DNA of 14,679 bases from an uncultured Bacteroidales bacterium (GTDB taxonomy: Bacteria > Bacteroidota > Bacteroidia > Bacteroidales > Muribaculaceae), in contig URIC01000050.1 of NCBI GenBank assembly GCA_900547755.1, positions 1 through 14,679 of the forward strand, given 5' to 3'. The notes beneath the pieces were generated by a model. The model searched no databases. It saw only the letters and a list, made by a program, of their open reading frames with translations, and had not been told where the DNA came from. Positions within the stretch are counted from its first letter, which is position 1, and each line of letters opens with the position of its first letter. Positions 14,662 to 14,679 of the stretch are shown here, one piece after another. The translations under genes were made by a program, and so were the position numbers.

Positions 14662-14679
14662 ATGGGCAAAATTGATATT
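14662..14679 (+). CDS. Possible start of a truncated gene at the window edge
   Basis: An ATG at 14662 opens a frame of six codons (M-G-K-I-D-I) that runs off the window. It follows about 80 nt of AT-rich sequence after a terminator, which is where a new transcription unit could begin, and TATTTTAT at about 14644-14651 could be a weak -7-like element. With so few codons the product cannot be named and the call is tentative. Confidence 0.3.

Noticed and set aside
1..14679. Search for mobile elements, CRISPR arrays, tRNA genes, phage genes or defence genes.
   Set aside because: No transposase, integrase, repeat-spacer pattern, tRNA-like fold or known defence family was seen; the genes are housekeeping or conserved Bacteroidales families with uniform composition.

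Overview
The window looks like a stretch of ordinary chromosome from a member of the Bacteroidales, possibly Muribaculaceae-like. The reasons are the protein families present (tandem secreted TPR proteins beside gyrA, a multi-DUF349 protein, a cytidylate kinase-like protein), the scarcity of Shine-Dalgarno sequences, and promoters of the Bacteroidetes type (TAnnTTTG at -7 with a T-rich element about 20 bp upstream). The family-level placement is inference. I see no insertion sequence, phage gene, CRISPR array, tRNA or other sign of a mobile region, and no clear candidate for a previously undescribed system.

Minus-strand block, 83-12800. Read in the direction of transcription, it starts with a small unidentified protein followed by a secreted cyclophilin-type peptidyl-prolyl isomerase. 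A DUF349-repeat protein with its own promoter comes next. Then follow a membrane polyprenyl-phosphate sugar transferase, a secreted Sel1-repeat protein and RmuC; the last two junctions are so tight that these three are probably one transcript. gyrA follows with its own promoter and a leader of about 115 nt. Downstream of gyrA are two secreted TPR proteins that are paralogues of each other, separated by a hairpin terminator. A GNAT acetyltransferase overlaps the second TPR gene by one base, and a second hairpin terminator closes the block at 21-53.

Plus-strand block, 12901-14679. A divergent AT-rich promoter region at 12801-12900 separates the two blocks. On the plus strand it drives a cytidylate kinase-like P-loop protein, then a six-helix HdeD/DUF308-type membrane protein. 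The RNase P RNA gene (rnpB) follows only about 4 nt after that stop codon. A strong hairpin terminator at 14549-14581 ends the unit, and a possible start of another plus-strand gene sits at the window edge.

The items most worth a second look are: the rnpB gene packed behind a membrane-protein gene without a visible promoter of its own; a 15-bp hairpin just before the sugar transferase start; the roughly 78-residue insertion in the cyclophilin domain; residues Leu87 and Phe104 in GyrA; and the paralogous TPR pair.
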